A stretch of 64,000 bases of DNA from NCBI RefSeq assembly GCF_014190915.1, contig NZ_JACHVU010000003.1:186001-250000 (forward strand), given 5' to 3'. A model generated the notes under the pieces. That model ran no database searches and had not been told where the DNA came from. It worked only from the letters and a program-made list of their open reading frames with translations. Below, piece by piece: positions 55,107 through 64,000 of the stretch (within the stretch, counting starts at the first letter, position 1; each line of letters opens with the position of its first letter). A program made the translations under genes and the position numbers. Source of the DNA: Mycolicibacterium iranicum. Its GTDB lineage: Bacteria > Actinomycetota > Actinomycetes > Mycobacteriales > Mycobacteriaceae.

Positions 55107-55688
55107 TCAGGCGCGCGTGCGTGAGTTCAGGTCGGTCACCCCGGCGGGCGGCAGCCCCGCGGCGTGTTCGAGCACCTCACAGAACGCCTCCACGTGCGGC
55201 CCGAGCTCCAGTGTCGTGGCCGTCCAGGACGCACGCAGCTCGAGCTGGTGTGCGCGGGGAGGCCCGGAGATGTCGCCGTAGCGCACCGACGTGGTGGCGG
55301 TGACGGTACCCCCGAGCGCGGTGACGTGCTCGGCGCGCTGGTCGAGGGCGTCGACGAGCCAGCTCCACGCCACCTCGGGCAGGAGCGGATCGACGGCCTC
55401 GGTCGAATCCAGGTCGGCCTGGATGTAGGCCACCAGACGCATGGTCCCGTCCCAGGCCTCGGCGCCCTCAGGGTCGTGCAGCAGGATGAGCCGGCCGAAC
55501 GCGTCGCCTTCGGAACGCTCGGGGATCACCGGGGTTTCGGCATGCTTGACCTCGGCGCCGAGCGCATAGCTGTACGGCGCCAGCCGCTGCGGCGGCCGGA
55601 TCGGGCCCAGCTCGATCTCCGGACGAACGGTGGTGGCATTCATCGCCGCCACCGCTTCGCGGAACTGAGCCGGTTCGGCGGTGGTCAC
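55107..55688 (-). CDS. DUF3000 family protein (Rv2680-like)
   Basis: The 193-residue protein has the DUF3000 signature: [33 protein letters not shown] and [11 protein letters not shown]. The GTG at 55688 is eight bases after TAGCGT. It is first in the unit with the RNase D-like gene and divergent from hemE. No function is known. Confidence 0.86.
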   Translation of the reverse strand: MTTAEPAQFREAVAAMNATTVRPEIELGPIRPPQRLAPYSYALGAEVKHAETPVIPERSEGDAFGRLILLHDPEGAEAWDGTMRLVAYIQADLDSTEAVDPLLPEVAWSWLVDALDQRAEHVTALGGTVTATTSVRYGDISGPPRAHQLELRASWTATTLELGPHVEAFCEVLEHAAGLPPAGVTDLNSRTRA

Positions 55689-55696
55689 GGCGTTTG

Positions 55697-55702
55697 ACGC
55701 TA
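55697..55702 (-). promoter_or_regulatory. -10 hexamer of DUF3000
   Basis: TAGCGT on the minus strand is followed by eight bases and the GTG at 55688, giving a leaderless start for the DUF3000-exonuclease unit. Confidence 0.45.
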
Positions 55703-55773
55703 GACCATTTGGCCAGGTCTGTGCTCATGGCGCGCCGATTCGGACGCAACCGGGCATGGCAGCATGGTGGGCG

Positions 55774-56838
55774 ATGAACACGCGCCGCGAGCTGCCCGAA
55801 TCCCCGTACCTGGCCGCCGTCGCCGGCCGCAAGCCGGCCCGCGTGCCGGTCTGGATGATGCGGCAGGCAGGTCGGTCGCTGCCCGAATACCGGCAGCTAC
55901 GGGCCAAGAACACGATGATGCAGGCCTGTTTCGACGCCGAGCTGATCACCGAGATCACGCTGCAGCCGGTACGCAGGCACGGCGTCGATGCGGCGATCCT
56001 GTTCTCCGACATCGTCGTGCCGCTGCGGGCGGCGGGCATCGACCTCGACATCGTCCCCGACGTGGGGCCGGTGATCGCCAACCCGATCCGCACGGCCGGT
56101 GACGTCGCGTCCGTCCGGCCGCTGGAACCCGAACAGGTGAGCGCGGTGGCCGCCGCGATCGGGGCACTGACCTCGGCGCTGGGGGACGTCCCGCTGATCG
56201 GCTTCGCCGGCGCGCCGTTCACCCTGGCGTCGTACCTGGTCGAGGGCGGCCCCAGCCGCAATCACGAACGCACCAAGGCGATGATGCTGGGGGAGACCCC
56301 GACCTGGCATGCGCTGATGACCGCGCTGACCGATGTGACGATCGCGTTCCTGCGCACGCAGGTGGAGGCCGGGGTGGACGCGATCCAGGTGTTCGACTCG
56401 TGGGCGGGGACCCTCTCCCTGGCCGACTACCGCAGCTACGTGTTGCCGCACAGCGCCCGCGTCTTCGAGGCGCTCGCCGGGTTCGGTGTGCCGATGACCC
56501 ACTTCGGCGTCGGCACCGCCGAACTCCTCGGCGCGATGTCGGAGGCCGTCACCGGGCACGGCGTGCCCGCCGTCGTCGGGGTGGACTGGCGCACCTCGCT
56601 CACCGACGCCGCGGCACGGGTCCAGCGCGGCAGCGCCCTGCAGGGCAACCTCGACCCGGTGGTCCTGCTCGCCGGCTGGCACGTGGTCGAGCGCGCGGTG
56701 CGGGCCGTGGTGGAAGACGGCAGGCGCGCGGTCGACGCCGGGGTGGCCGGGCACGTGTTCAATCTCGGCCACGGGGTGCTGCCGGCCACCGACCCCGACA
56801 TCATCACCGACGCCGTCGCCTTGGTGCACGAGCTGTGA
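55774..56838 (+). CDS. hemE: Uroporphyrinogen III decarboxylase HemE
   Basis: HemE decarboxylates uroporphyrinogen III to coproporphyrinogen III, the branch-point substrate of the coproporphyrin-dependent heme pathway. The 354-residue protein has the hallmark [43 protein letters not shown] and FNLGHGVLP. The ATG at 55774 matches the family N-terminus ([11 protein letters not shown]); an upstream in-frame ATG at 55756 is less likely. The stop overlaps hemY. Confidence 0.96.
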   Translation: MNTRRELPESPYLAAVAGRKPARVPVWMMRQAGRSLPEYRQLRAKNTMMQACFDAELITEITLQPVRRHGVDAAILFSDIVVPLRAAGIDLDIVPDVGPVIANPIRTAGDVASVRPLEPEQVSAVAAAIGALTSALGDVPLIGFAGAPFTLASYLVEGGPSRNHERTKAMMLGETPTWHALMTALTDVTIAFLRTQVEAGVDAIQVFDSWAGTLSLADYRSYVLPHSARVFEALAGFGVPMTHFGVGTAELLGAMSEAVTGHGVPAVVGVDWRTSLTDAAARVQRGSALQGNLDPVVLLAGWHVVERAVRAVVEDGRRAVDAGVAGHVFNLGHGVLPATDPDIITDAVALVHEL

Positions 56839-58190
56839 GCCCGGCCCACCGCGCGCGCTATTGCGTTGTCGGCGGCGGTATTTCCGGCCTCGTCGCGGCC
56901 TACCGGCTCCGCGTGGCGGCGGGCCCGGACGCCGAGATCACGCTCCTCGACCCCGCCGACCGCCTCGGCGGCGTGCTGCGCACCGAACGGATCGGGGGCC
57001 AGCCCCTCGACGTGGGGGCGGAGGCCTTCGTGGCCCGCAGGCCCGAGGTGCCCGCGCTGCTGGGGGAGCTCGGGCTGTCGGGCCGACAGATCACCACCAC
57101 CGGCGTGCGGCCGCTGATCTACAGCGAGGGCCGTCTGCATGAACTCCCCAAGGACACGGTCAACGGGATCCCGTCGCGTCCCTCGGCGCTCACCGGTCTG
57201 GTCGACGACGCGACGATCCGCCGCATGCTCGACGAGCCCCGCCGCGCCCTGCCCTGGCGCCCCGGTGCCGACCCCTCCGTCGCCGAGCTGGTCGGCGACC
57301 GGTTCGGCGAACAGGTCGTGGTGCGGTCGGTCGATCCGCTGCTGGCGGGTGTCTACGCCGGATCGGCGGCGACGATCGGCCTCCGCGCGGCGGCGCCGAC
57401 GGTGGCCGCGGCGCTGGACGGAGGCGCGCGCAGTCTGACCGAGGCGGTCGCGGCGGCGCTGCCGCCCCCTCGCGCCGGTTCGGTGTTCGGCGCCATCGAC
57501 GGCGGCTATCAGGTGCTGCTGGACGAACTCGTACGACGTTCCGGGCTGCAGTGGGCCCAGGTCGCGGTGCGTGGCGTCCAGCGCGCATCCGGGGGATGGG
57601 ACGTGGTCGACGACGAAGGCGGCCGGTGGGCCGCCGATGCCGTCGTCCTGGCGGTCCCGGCTCCGCGCCTGCCCGCTCTGATCGCCGACGTCGCGCCGGA
57701 CTCCGCCGCGGCGGCGCGCACGATCCCGGTGGCGTCGGCCGCGGTGGTCGCCCTGGCGCTGCCCGGGGGCACGCCGCTACCCGACCAGTCGGGGGTGCTG
57801 GTCGCGGGCAGGGGCCGGTTGCGCACCAAGGCGGTCACGTTGTCCTCACGCAAGTGGGGTCGCCGCGGCAGCGTGGAGATGGTGCGGATGTCGTACGGAC
57901 GGTTCGGCGACGATCTGGCGCGCAACACCGGTGACGAGGAGTTGCTCACCTGGGCGGCCGAGGACCTGGACACCCTGTTCGGGATCCCGACCGAGCCCGT
58001 CGACACCAGGGTGGCCCGATGGATCGACGCGATGCCGCAGTACGGACCCGGGCACGCCGCGATCGCCGCGCAGGTGCGCGGCGGTCTTCCGCAGGGCCTG
58101 GCCGTGGCCGGTGCCTACCTGGACGGCATCGGGGTCCCCGCCTGTATCGCCTCGGCGACGAGGGCGGTGGCGGCGCTGGTCGTCGGGTAG
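56835..58190 (+). CDS. hemY: Coproporphyrinogen III oxidase (HemY/CgoX)
   Basis: This FAD enzyme oxidises coproporphyrinogen III to coproporphyrin III in actinobacteria; older annotation calls it protoporphyrinogen oxidase. The 451-residue protein has the dinucleotide motif [15 protein letters not shown], then [19 protein letters not shown] and the C-terminal [16 protein letters not shown]. The GTG at 56835 overlaps the hemE stop, so the two are translationally coupled. The pathway is completed by ferrochelatase (not in the window) and HemQ. Confidence 0.93.
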   Translation: MSPAHRARYCVVGGGISGLVAAYRLRVAAGPDAEITLLDPADRLGGVLRTERIGGQPLDVGAEAFVARRPEVPALLGELGLSGRQITTTGVRPLIYSEGRLHELPKDTVNGIPSRPSALTGLVDDATIRRMLDEPRRALPWRPGADPSVAELVGDRFGEQVVVRSVDPLLAGVYAGSAATIGLRAAAPTVAAALDGGARSLTEAVAAALPPPRAGSVFGAIDGGYQVLLDELVRRSGLQWAQVAVRGVQRASGGWDVVDDEGGRWAADAVVLAVPAPRLPALIADVAPDSAAAARTIPVASAAVVALALPGGTPLPDQSGVLVAGRGRLRTKAVTLSSRKWGRRGSVEMVRMSYGRFGDDLARNTGDEELLTWAAEDLDTLFGIPTEPVDTRVARWIDAMPQYGPGHAAIAAQVRGGLPQGLAVAGAYLDGIGVPACIASATRAVAALVVG

Positions 58191-58244
58191 ACCTCCGGCC
58201 TCGGGCGTGCGTGGCACCGGGATCCCGGATGGCACCATGAACGC

Positions 58245-58949
58245 ATGGCCAAGCTCGATTTCGACGAACTGAACTCCACGATCCGCTACCTGATGTTCTC
58301 GGTCTTCGCCGTGACGCCGGGTGCGCTGCCGTCCGAGGACGAGGCGCGCGCCACGCTCGCCGACGACACCGCGACGTTTCTCAAGCAGCAGGAGGACAAG
58401 GGCGTCGTCGTGCGTGGTCTCTACGACGTCGCCGGGATGCGGGCCGATGCGGACTTCATGATGTGGACGCACGCCGAGAACGTCGAGGCGCTGCAGGCCA
58501 CGTATTCGGACTTCCGGCGCACCACCGCGCTCGGTCGGGCGTCGACCCCGGTGTGGAGCAATGTGGCCCTGCACCGTCCCGCCGAGTTCAACAAGAGCCA
58601 CATCCCGGCCTTCCTCGCGGGGGAGGAACCGGGCGCCTACATCTGCGTGTACCCGTTCGTCCGGTCCCTGGAGTGGTACCTGCTGCCCGACGAGGAGCGC
58701 CGGCAGATGCTGGCCGAGCACGGCATGGCCGCGCGCGGCTACAAGGATGTGCGTGCCAACACCGTTCCCGCGTTCGCGCTGGGCGACTACGAGTGGCTGC
58801 TGGCGTTCGAGGCTCCGGAACTGCACCGGATCGTCGATCTGATGCGCGACCTGCGCGCCACCGATGCCCGGCGCCACGTCCGCGAGGAGACGCCCTTCTT
58901 CACCGGTCCCCGGGTCTCGGTGGAACGACTGGTACACGCGCTGCCCTGA
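58245..58949 (+). CDS. hemQ: Coproheme decarboxylase HemQ (ChdC)
   Basis: HemQ decarboxylates coproheme to heme b using H2O2. The 234-residue chlorite-dismutase-fold protein has the conserved [19 protein letters not shown], with the catalytic Tyr and the iron-ligand His of the actinobacterial enzymes, and DYEWLLAFE. It lies 54 bases after hemY, giving a compact hemE-hemY-hemQ set. The downstream gap begins with one arm of a long-range inverted repeat. Confidence 0.95.
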   Translation: MAKLDFDELNSTIRYLMFSVFAVTPGALPSEDEARATLADDTATFLKQQEDKGVVVRGLYDVAGMRADADFMMWTHAENVEALQATYSDFRRTTALGRASTPVWSNVALHRPAEFNKSHIPAFLAGEEPGAYICVYPFVRSLEWYLLPDEERRQMLAEHGMAARGYKDVRANTVPAFALGDYEWLLAFEAPELHRIVDLMRDLRATDARRHVREETPFFTGPRVSVERLVHALP

Positions 58950-59076
58950 GCGTTTGCTGCGGCGCACGCGCGCCGGCGCGTAAATGACGGTGACGTAGAT
59001 TGGGTAATCGGTGCTCACGCCGACTTTGCGGTCGTGAACCCGCACTAATCCGCCTGGCGAAGAAGTCAGCAAACGC
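58950..59076. repeat. Long-range inverted repeat after hemQ
   Basis: GCGTTTGCTG (58950-58959) and its exact complement CAGCAAACGC (59067-59076) flank 107 bases that include the palindrome CGCGCCGGCGCG and a TAGATT hexamer. This could fold as a terminator or a small RNA, but a 10-bp match at this distance can also occur by chance. Confidence 0.35.
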
Positions 59077-59098
59077 ACCTGGGCGAATGCGCGCCGGT

Positions 59099-59126
59099 TT
59101 GGTGGCGTCGCGATGGTTGCTAAACT
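59099..59126 (+). promoter_or_regulatory. Promoter of the GGDEF-EAL gene
   Basis: TTGGTG, 16 bases, then TAAACT, followed by seven bases and the ATG at 59134. This is a complete leaderless SigA-type promoter, and it puts the ATG at 59113 upstream of the transcript. Confidence 0.65.
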
Positions 59127-59133
59127 CGCCGGG

Positions 59134-61452
59134 ATGCCGAAGCTACGGGGGGTGACGGCGGGCGCCGCAATCGTGGGCGTCGGCTACGCAACGTGGCTGG
59201 TCAACGGTTGGGGCGGGGACACCGTCATCCGGATAGTCGACGACGCGGGTCTGATCCTGTTCGCCGCGTTCGCTTCGGCGTGCGCGGTGACAGGGGCGTT
59301 CCGCACCCGGGGCAAGGTGCGCGCCGCGTGTGCGACTCTGGCGGCCGGCGCGGCGGCGTGGGCGGCCGGTGAAACCGCCTGGAGCTACTACGACCTGATC
59401 ACCGGCGAGCAGACCTTCCCGTCGCTGGCAGACGCGGGGTATGCCGCGTTCCTCGCCGGCGCCGGCCTGTGCCTGGGTTTCCTGTTGTTGGCGCATCCGC
59501 CGCGGGTTCAGCTGCGGCTCGCCCTGGACGGTGTGATCGTCGGTGCGGCGCTCTTCGGGGCGGCCTGGGTGACCCTGCTCGGCCCTGTCTACGCGGCCAA
59601 GGGCGACTTCCCGGTCGGCGTGGAACTGGCGTTGGCCTATCCGATGGTCGACATCGCGCTCGTGAGCATGGCGTCGCTGATGCTGGTGCGGGCGTCGGTG
59701 GACAAGCGACCGTCGCTGGCCGCACTCACCGCCGGCCTGGTGCTGATCCTGCTGTCGGACCTGGCGTTCGCGTATCTGACCGCCGTCGACGGCTACGAGG
59801 CGCACCACGTCATCGCGATCGGATGGGCGTGGGGCTTTCTGTGCCTGGGCATCGCGGCGCTGCTGGCGCCGCAGTCCCTGCGTGAGAGCGGAAATCAGCC
59901 CGCGCCGTCCTCGCCGCGGGCCGCGGTGTGGCTTCCCTACGTGCCGGTCGTGGTGTCGGCCGTGGTCTGCACGCCGGTGCTGATCGGTGGTCTCGGGCCG
60001 GTGTACGTCGCGGCGGCACTGACGGTGTTCGCGGTGATGATCCGCCAGTTCCTGGTGCTCTCGGACAACCGGCGCCTGCTGGTCAAAGTCGCCTACCAGG
60101 CGCTGCGCGACCCGTTGACGGGCCTGGCCAACCGGGCCCTGTTCCAGGATCGCCTCCTGCACGCGGTCGAACTGCATCAGCGCCACTCGACGGCGGTGGC
60201 CGTGCTGATGCTCGACCTCGACCGGTTCACGTCGGTCAACGAGAACTTCGGACATCCCGGCGGCGATGCCGTTCTGGTGCGCGTCGCCGAACGGCTGGCC
60301 AGCACGGTCCGCAGCACCGACACCGTCGCCCGCTTCGGCGGTGACGAGTTCGCGGTGCTGCTGGAGGGCGACGCCGACACCGCAGAGGCGCTGGGGCGCC
60401 GGGTCGTGACGGCGTTCGAGCGTCCGTTCGTCATCGCCGACGAGGACCTGATCGTGCGGCCCAGCATCGGACTGGCCGTCGCTCCGGCCGACGAGTCCGA
60501 TGTGACCGGCGACGAGTTGCTCGGGCAGGCCGATGCGGCGCTGCGGTCGGCCAAACGGTCCGGTTCCGGGGCGCTCGTGGTCTTCGAGCCGCAGGCGGGC
60601 AGCGGTGCGGCGGGCCGACCTCAGCTCGACACCGCCCGCGACGAGGGCGCCGGGCCGAACTCCGAGCATCTCCTCGCCGAATTACGGCACGCGATCGAGC
60701 ATTTCGGGCTCAGCGTCGTGTATCAGCCGAAGTTCGACCTGCGTACCTACGACATCGTCGGGCTCGAGGCCCTCGTGCGGTGGCCGCACCCGCGTCGCGG
60801 CCTGCTCTCGCCGCAGCAGTTCCTGCCCCTCGTCCGCCGGCACGGCCTGATGCGGTCGGTGACGTCCATCGTTCTCGAGCTCGCCCTCGACGACGCGGCC
60901 CGCTGGTACGAGCGCGGTATCGGCGTGCCGGTGGCGATCAACGTCTTCGCGCCGGCGATCAGCGACCCGGAGTTGCCGCGCCAGATCAGCCAGGCGCTCG
61001 AGCAGCGGGGCCTGCCGCCGCACGCGCTGACCGTCGAGATCACCGAGGATCTGCTGCTCGACAACCTCGGCAAGACGCGCATGGTGCTCAACACGTTGCG
61101 CGACACCGGAGTCCGGGTCGCCATCGATGACTTCGGCAGCGGCTATTCGGCGCTGTGGTACCTGCGGGAGTTCCCGGTGGACGAGGTCAAGCTCGACCGT
61201 GAGTTCATCGCGCCCATCATGAGCCATCCGGCATCGGCGGCCATCGTGCGCGCCGTCGTCGACCTGGCGCACGCGCTGGGCGTCATCCCTGTCGCCGAAG
61301 GCGTCGAAAACACCGAGACCGCAACACAACTGCTGGAGTACGGCTGTGAGGTCGCACAGGGCTATCTCTGCAGTCCGCCGCTGCCGGCCGAAGCGATCGA
61401 GAAGCTGCTGCACTCGCAGAAGCGGATCCTGGCGGCGTCGCGGACCGATTAG
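59134..61452 (+). CDS. Membrane-bound GGDEF-EAL c-di-GMP cyclase/phosphodiesterase
   Basis: The 772-residue protein has nine to ten N-terminal membrane helices (to ~310), a GGDEF domain and an EAL domain. The cyclase motif RFGGDEF starts at residue 400, with an inhibitory RxxD site (393-396) five residues before GGDEF. The EAL domain has Glu545 (LEALVRW), INVFAP, TVEITED, IDDFGSG, VKLDREF, AEGVE and AQGY, so both activities look intact. The ATG at 59134 is fixed by the promoter. It ends overlapping the convergent msrB. Confidence 0.93.
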   Translation: MPKLRGVTAGAAIVGVGYATWLVNGWGGDTVIRIVDDAGLILFAAFASACAVTGAFRTRGKVRAACATLAAGAAAWAAGETAWSYYDLITGEQTFPSLADAGYAAFLAGAGLCLGFLLLAHPPRVQLRLALDGVIVGAALFGAAWVTLLGPVYAAKGDFPVGVELALAYPMVDIALVSMASLMLVRASVDKRPSLAALTAGLVLILLSDLAFAYLTAVDGYEAHHVIAIGWAWGFLCLGIAALLAPQSLRESGNQPAPSSPRAAVWLPYVPVVVSAVVCTPVLIGGLGPVYVAAALTVFAVMIRQFLVLSDNRRLLVKVAYQALRDPLTGLANRALFQDRLLHAVELHQRHSTAVAVLMLDLDRFTSVNENFGHPGGDAVLVRVAERLASTVRSTDTVARFGGDEFAVLLEGDADTAEALGRRVVTAFERPFVIADEDLIVRPSIGLAVAPADESDVTGDELLGQADAALRSAKRSGSGALVVFEPQAGSGAAGRPQLDTARDEGAGPNSEHLLAELRHAIEHFGLSVVYQPKFDLRTYDIVGLEALVRWPHPRRGLLSPQQFLPLVRRHGLMRSVTSIVLELALDDAARWYERGIGVPVAINVFAPAISDPELPRQISQALEQRGLPPHALTVEITEDLLLDNLGKTRMVLNTLRDTGVRVAIDDFGSGYSALWYLREFPVDEVKLDREFIAPIMSHPASAAIVRAVVDLAHALGVIPVAEGVENTETATQLLEYGCEVAQGYLCSPPLPAEAIEKLLHSQKRILAASRTD

Positions 61453-61859
61453 GAGTCGGCGGGCACCAGCTTCAGCGAGATCGAGTTGATGCAGTATCGC
61501 TGGTCGGTCGGGGTCGGGTAGCCCTCGCCTTCGAAGACGTGCCCGAGATGGCTGTGGCAGTTCGCGCACAGCACCTCGACCCGGCGCATACCGAGTGAGT
61601 CGTCGGAGCGCAGGATGACGGCCTCGGAGTCGGCGGGGTCGAAGAAGGACGGCCATCCGCAATGGGATTCGAACTTCTCGGTGCTGCGGAACAACTCGGC
61701 TCCGCAGGCGCGGCACTGGTAGACGCCTTCGGTCTTGGTGTCGGTGTACTCGCCGGTGAACGGGCGTTCGGTGCCTGCCTGCCGCAGCACCGCGAACTCT
61801 TCGGGGGAGAGCCGTTCGCGCCACTGGTCGTCGCTGAGCACCAGTTTGGGGGCTGTCAT
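61449..61859 (-). CDS. msrB: Peptide methionine-R-sulfoxide reductase MsrB
   Basis: MsrB reduces methionine-R-sulfoxide in oxidised proteins. The 136-residue protein has the zinc-binding pairs CRACG and CANCH, HCGWPSFFDP, and the catalytic cysteine in RYCINS. The start overlaps the aftC stop (ATGA). It is downstream of aftC in one transcript. BisC at 15 kb may act on free methionine sulfoxide, so the window encodes two related repair activities. Confidence 0.95.
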   Translation of the reverse strand: MTAPKLVLSDDQWRERLSPEEFAVLRQAGTERPFTGEYTDTKTEGVYQCRACGAELFRSTEKFESHCGWPSFFDPADSEAVILRSDDSLGMRRVEVLCANCHSHLGHVFEGEGYPTPTDQRYCINSISLKLVPADS

Positions 61860-63133
61860 GGTGCCAGGCTACTCGGCTGTCCCCGTGTCGGCGTGAGCTG
61901 CGCGACCCAGGGCGGATCGATGCCGTCGGCGAGGCGGCCGTCCTCTTTGGCGTCGAGGTAGCGGTACAGCAGCACCGAGAACACCACGACCATCAACAGC
62001 GACCAGCCGTACGTGATCTTCAGGTACTCCAGTGCGCGTCCGGTGGAGGGCAGCTGCCAGAGCAGCCAGCGGTCCATGGTCAGGAAGCCGTAGACCGCCA
62101 GCCACGCCACCCAGTTGCGGATCACCGAGTTCGGCAGCACCACCGTCATCAGGAACGGGAACAGCACGATCGAGTAGTAGCCCTGGCCCAGGGAGAGCGC
62201 CAACCACGACGTCGTGAGCAGCACACCGGAAGACGTCAGCATCCAGAAGAACGGGTCGCGTGTGCGGTAGTAGCGGTACAGCAGCCACAGCGAAATGGCG
62301 CCGAGCACGACGAACAGGACGCGCAGCGACAGGATCAGCCACATCGGGTGTCCGAAGTACAGGCCGTTGCCCAGGATCGAGCTGTTGAAGTAGTCGCGGG
62401 TGGACAGGATGTAGGGCACGGTGCGCGTCACGAAGTTCATCGGGTCGCTGATCAGCGGCCAGGCGGCGGCATTGAAGGCCACCGGCACCAGTAGCGCCGT
62501 CACCAGGGCCCGCCACTGCCGGTTGAGCAGGGGGAGCAGCAACAGGGGTGCGATCAGCGGCTTCACGACCAGCGTCAAGCCGATGCTGACGCCGGCCCAC
62601 CATTCGTGACTGCGGTTGCCGTCGAGCAGCCAGCGGAAGAACAGCACCTCCAGCAGCAGGATGACGCCGTTGATGTTGCCGAAAACCAGTGTGTTGGTGA
62701 CGCTCTCGGTGCAGAACATCGCCAGCAGCAGTGCCGGCGCCGCGACCGAGGCGAGCGTGTAGTTGAACAGGCGCAGCAGAAAGTAACCGGCGAGGATGAT
62801 CGCGACGGTGTTGAAGAAGATGAACCAGTTCCGGGACGCGACCTCGGGCAGGTACGCGAAGGGCGCGATGATCAGTGTGCCGCCCGGCGGGTAGAGGTAG
62901 TGCGGGTCGACGTGGTCGAAGTGCTCGTTGTAGATGTCCCAGCCGAACTTGAAATTGATCACCGCGCGGTAGACGGGCGCGAAATCGTCGGTGATGTAGC
63001 GGTTGAAGACGAGGACGTAGCTGCGGTGGATGACCGCCATGATGGCCAGGGGCCAGAGGATCGACCGCAGGACCGACGCGGTCGTCGGAGGCGACGTGCG
63101 GGGTCGGAACGCGGTCAGCACAAGATCACGCAC
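61856..63133 (-). CDS. aftC: Alpha-(1,3)-arabinofuranosyltransferase AftC
   Basis: This integral-membrane GT-C enzyme adds alpha-1,3 branches to arabinan of arabinogalactan and lipoarabinomannan, using decaprenyl-phosphoarabinose. The 425-residue protein has about 10-13 membrane helices and the GT-C signature near the N-terminus (NRYITDDFAPVYRAV with the catalytic Asp-Asp), YNEHFDHVDPHYLYPPGG, and VLPNSVIRNW. The GTG at 63133 is seven bases after TACGGT; the longer frame is rejected. msrB follows with overlap. Confidence 0.93.
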   Translation of the reverse strand: MRDLVLTAFRPRTSPPTTASVLRSILWPLAIMAVIHRSYVLVFNRYITDDFAPVYRAVINFKFGWDIYNEHFDHVDPHYLYPPGGTLIIAPFAYLPEVASRNWFIFFNTVAIILAGYFLLRLFNYTLASVAAPALLLAMFCTESVTNTLVFGNINGVILLLEVLFFRWLLDGNRSHEWWAGVSIGLTLVVKPLIAPLLLLPLLNRQWRALVTALLVPVAFNAAAWPLISDPMNFVTRTVPYILSTRDYFNSSILGNGLYFGHPMWLILSLRVLFVVLGAISLWLLYRYYRTRDPFFWMLTSSGVLLTTSWLALSLGQGYYSIVLFPFLMTVVLPNSVIRNWVAWLAVYGFLTMDRWLLWQLPSTGRALEYLKITYGWSLLMVVVFSVLLYRYLDAKEDGRLADGIDPPWVAQLTPTRGQPSSLAP

Positions 63134-63140
63134 GCCCCGC

Positions 63141-63146
63141 ACCGTA
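63141..63146 (-). promoter_or_regulatory. -10 hexamer of aftC
   Basis: TACGGT on the minus strand is followed by seven bases and the GTG at 63133. It lies in the 35-base gap after the hydrolase gene. Confidence 0.5.
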
Positions 63147-63168
63147 CCGCAGTCCTGCGGGCGTTCCG

Positions 63169-64000
63169 TCAGGCCGGGCAGTACGTGTCGGTGGAGGGAA
63201 GTTGCCCGGATGTGAGGTACTCGACGACCGGAGGCAATGCGCACGGGGAGTAGATGATCGCGCCGTGGCCGATGCCCTGCCACATCACCCTGCGGTTAGA
63301 GGACCCGGCGTTGATGGCGGTGGCGGCCACCGCGGCGACGCCCTCGTTGCCGACGATGGGGTTGTTCGCGACACCCAGCAGCAGGGTGGGGGTCTTGAGC
63401 TCGGCGGGCTCCTTCGGCGCGCTGCCGCTGGGCCAGTTGAGGCACTTGACCATGTCCAGGGCCCCGACGGTGCCGAACTGGGGGTATATCTTGCCCCAGG
63501 CGACGACGAGTTCGCGGACCCTGTCGGGGGTCGGCCTGTTCAGGGCGTCGCTGCAGGTGTTGACGAACTGTCCGTCGGTTTGGCGCAGCGTCTCGGCCTG
63601 GTTGATCAGGTTGTTGAGGCCGTTGGTGTCTCCGGAGCGGGCATCGGCGATGGCCACGGCGAGTTCGTTGCCGGCGTCCACCCGGCCGCCGCGGGGATAT
63701 CCCAGCGCGGTCGAGATCGCGTCGGCGACGGCGGCCACCGACGCGCCGCCGGGTCCGCGGCCGGCGCGGGCGTCGGACAGAAGTGCATCGACGGCACCCT
63801 TGGGGTCGGGTCCGAGGGGGCAGTTGGTCGCCAGGCACTGCGTGGCCCAGGCGTCGAGGGCGGCCTGTTCGCCTTTGACCCGCTGTTCGGTCGCGGCTTC
63901 GGCGGAGATGCCCAGGGGCAGCGGCGAATCGAGCACCAGCCGGGCCACCTTGCTCGGGTGCGATCCGGCGTAGGCGAGGGCGACCTGCGCGCCGTTGCCG
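63169..64000 (-). CDS. TAP-type alpha/beta hydrolase (exported protease/lipoprotein), 5' end missing
   Basis: The frame runs leftward from beyond the right edge, so only the last ~276 residues are present. The first visible residues, GNGAQVALAYAGSHP, follow the nucleophile elbow, which is lost. The C-terminal TAP domain has TPTLLLGVANNPIVGNEG and the catalytic His in GIGHGAIIY, then four late cysteines typical of exported mycobacterial TAP proteases (Rv2672 type). The GTG at 63948 is internal, not the start. Confidence 0.87.
   Translation of the reverse strand, partial: GNGAQVALAYAGSHPSKVARLVLDSPLPLGISAEAATEQRVKGEQAALDAWATQCLATNCPLGPDPKGAVDALLSDARAGRGPGGASVAAVADAISTALGYPRGGRVDAGNELAVAIADARSGDTNGLNNLINQAETLRQTDGQFVNTCSDALNRPTPDRVRELVVAWGKIYPQFGTVGALDMVKCLNWPSGSAPKEPAELKTPTLLLGVANNPIVGNEGVAAVAATAINAGSSNRRVMWQGIGHGAIIYSPCALPPVVEYLTSGQLPSTDTYCPA

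Overview
The window is about 68% GC and looks like the chromosome of a rapidly growing Mycobacterium (Mycolicibacterium type). Almost all genes follow, in inverted order, the M. tuberculosis run from the recX/miaB neighbourhood to aftC (from memory, about Rv2735c down to Rv2672). Differences from that run are gluABCD next to recX, the removal or displacement of a few genes around nrdR, and two inserted blocks. These are comparisons from memory, not alignments.

Layout. 1-4.5 kb: end of recX, then a leftward operon gluA-gluB-gluC-gluD plus two small membrane genes. 4.5-13.3 kb: rightward tRNA-modification and lysine genes (miaB, a membrane protein, a DMT transporter, an extradiol-dioxygenase-like protein, miaA, dapF, hflX), with a DUF349 gene facing the other way. 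13.3-18.4 kb: a DEAD-box helicase with an unusual leader, a molybdopterin reductase (bisC) and fadE20. 18.6-22.8 kb: an LGFP-repeat wall protein and the DNA-damage pair lexA/chiZ, followed by nrdR. 22.8-31.2 kb: PhzF-like and PAC2 proteins, a secreted protease, a DUF4192 protein, ideR, sigB, BrkB and several small zinc-ribbon proteins. 31.3-35.0 kb: an accessory block with an unrecognised membrane protein, a PGRS-like glycine-rich exported protein that lacks a PE domain, and an O-methyltransferase. 35.1-43.6 kb: sigA, ppgK, suhB, cei, DUF4193, DUF3093, dut, DUF3710, a hydrolase, an OB-fold protein and DUF3159. 43.6-49.8 kb: the potassium regulators ceoB/ceoC, an APC permease, a TrmA-like RNA methyltransferase and nhaA. 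49.8-64 kb: dxs, two hydrolases, an RNase D-like gene, DUF3000, the coproporphyrin-type heme genes hemE-hemY-hemQ, a c-di-GMP dual-domain enzyme, msrB, aftC and a truncated TAP-type hydrolase.

Regulation is unusually readable. Many starts lie 6-8 bases after a TANNNT -10 hexamer, which indicates leaderless mRNAs. The lexA promoter has a LexA box on its -35 element. chiZ has both LexA boxes and a RecA-independent damage promoter. A perfect CRP-type palindrome sits between cei and the DUF4193 gene. The divergent dut and DUF3093 genes share overlapping -10 hexamers. sigB carries an extracytoplasmic-type (SigE/SigH) promoter.

Most interesting leads: the PE-less PGRS protein with an operator-like palindrome on its promoter; the helicase leader with a leaderless 9-codon ORF and three hairpins; the perfect 27-bp in-frame repeats inside the RNA methyltransferase; and three small zinc-ribbon proteins close to the two principal sigma factors. 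No gene-free stretch exceeds 300 bases. No tRNA, rRNA, insertion sequence or CRISPR array was seen.
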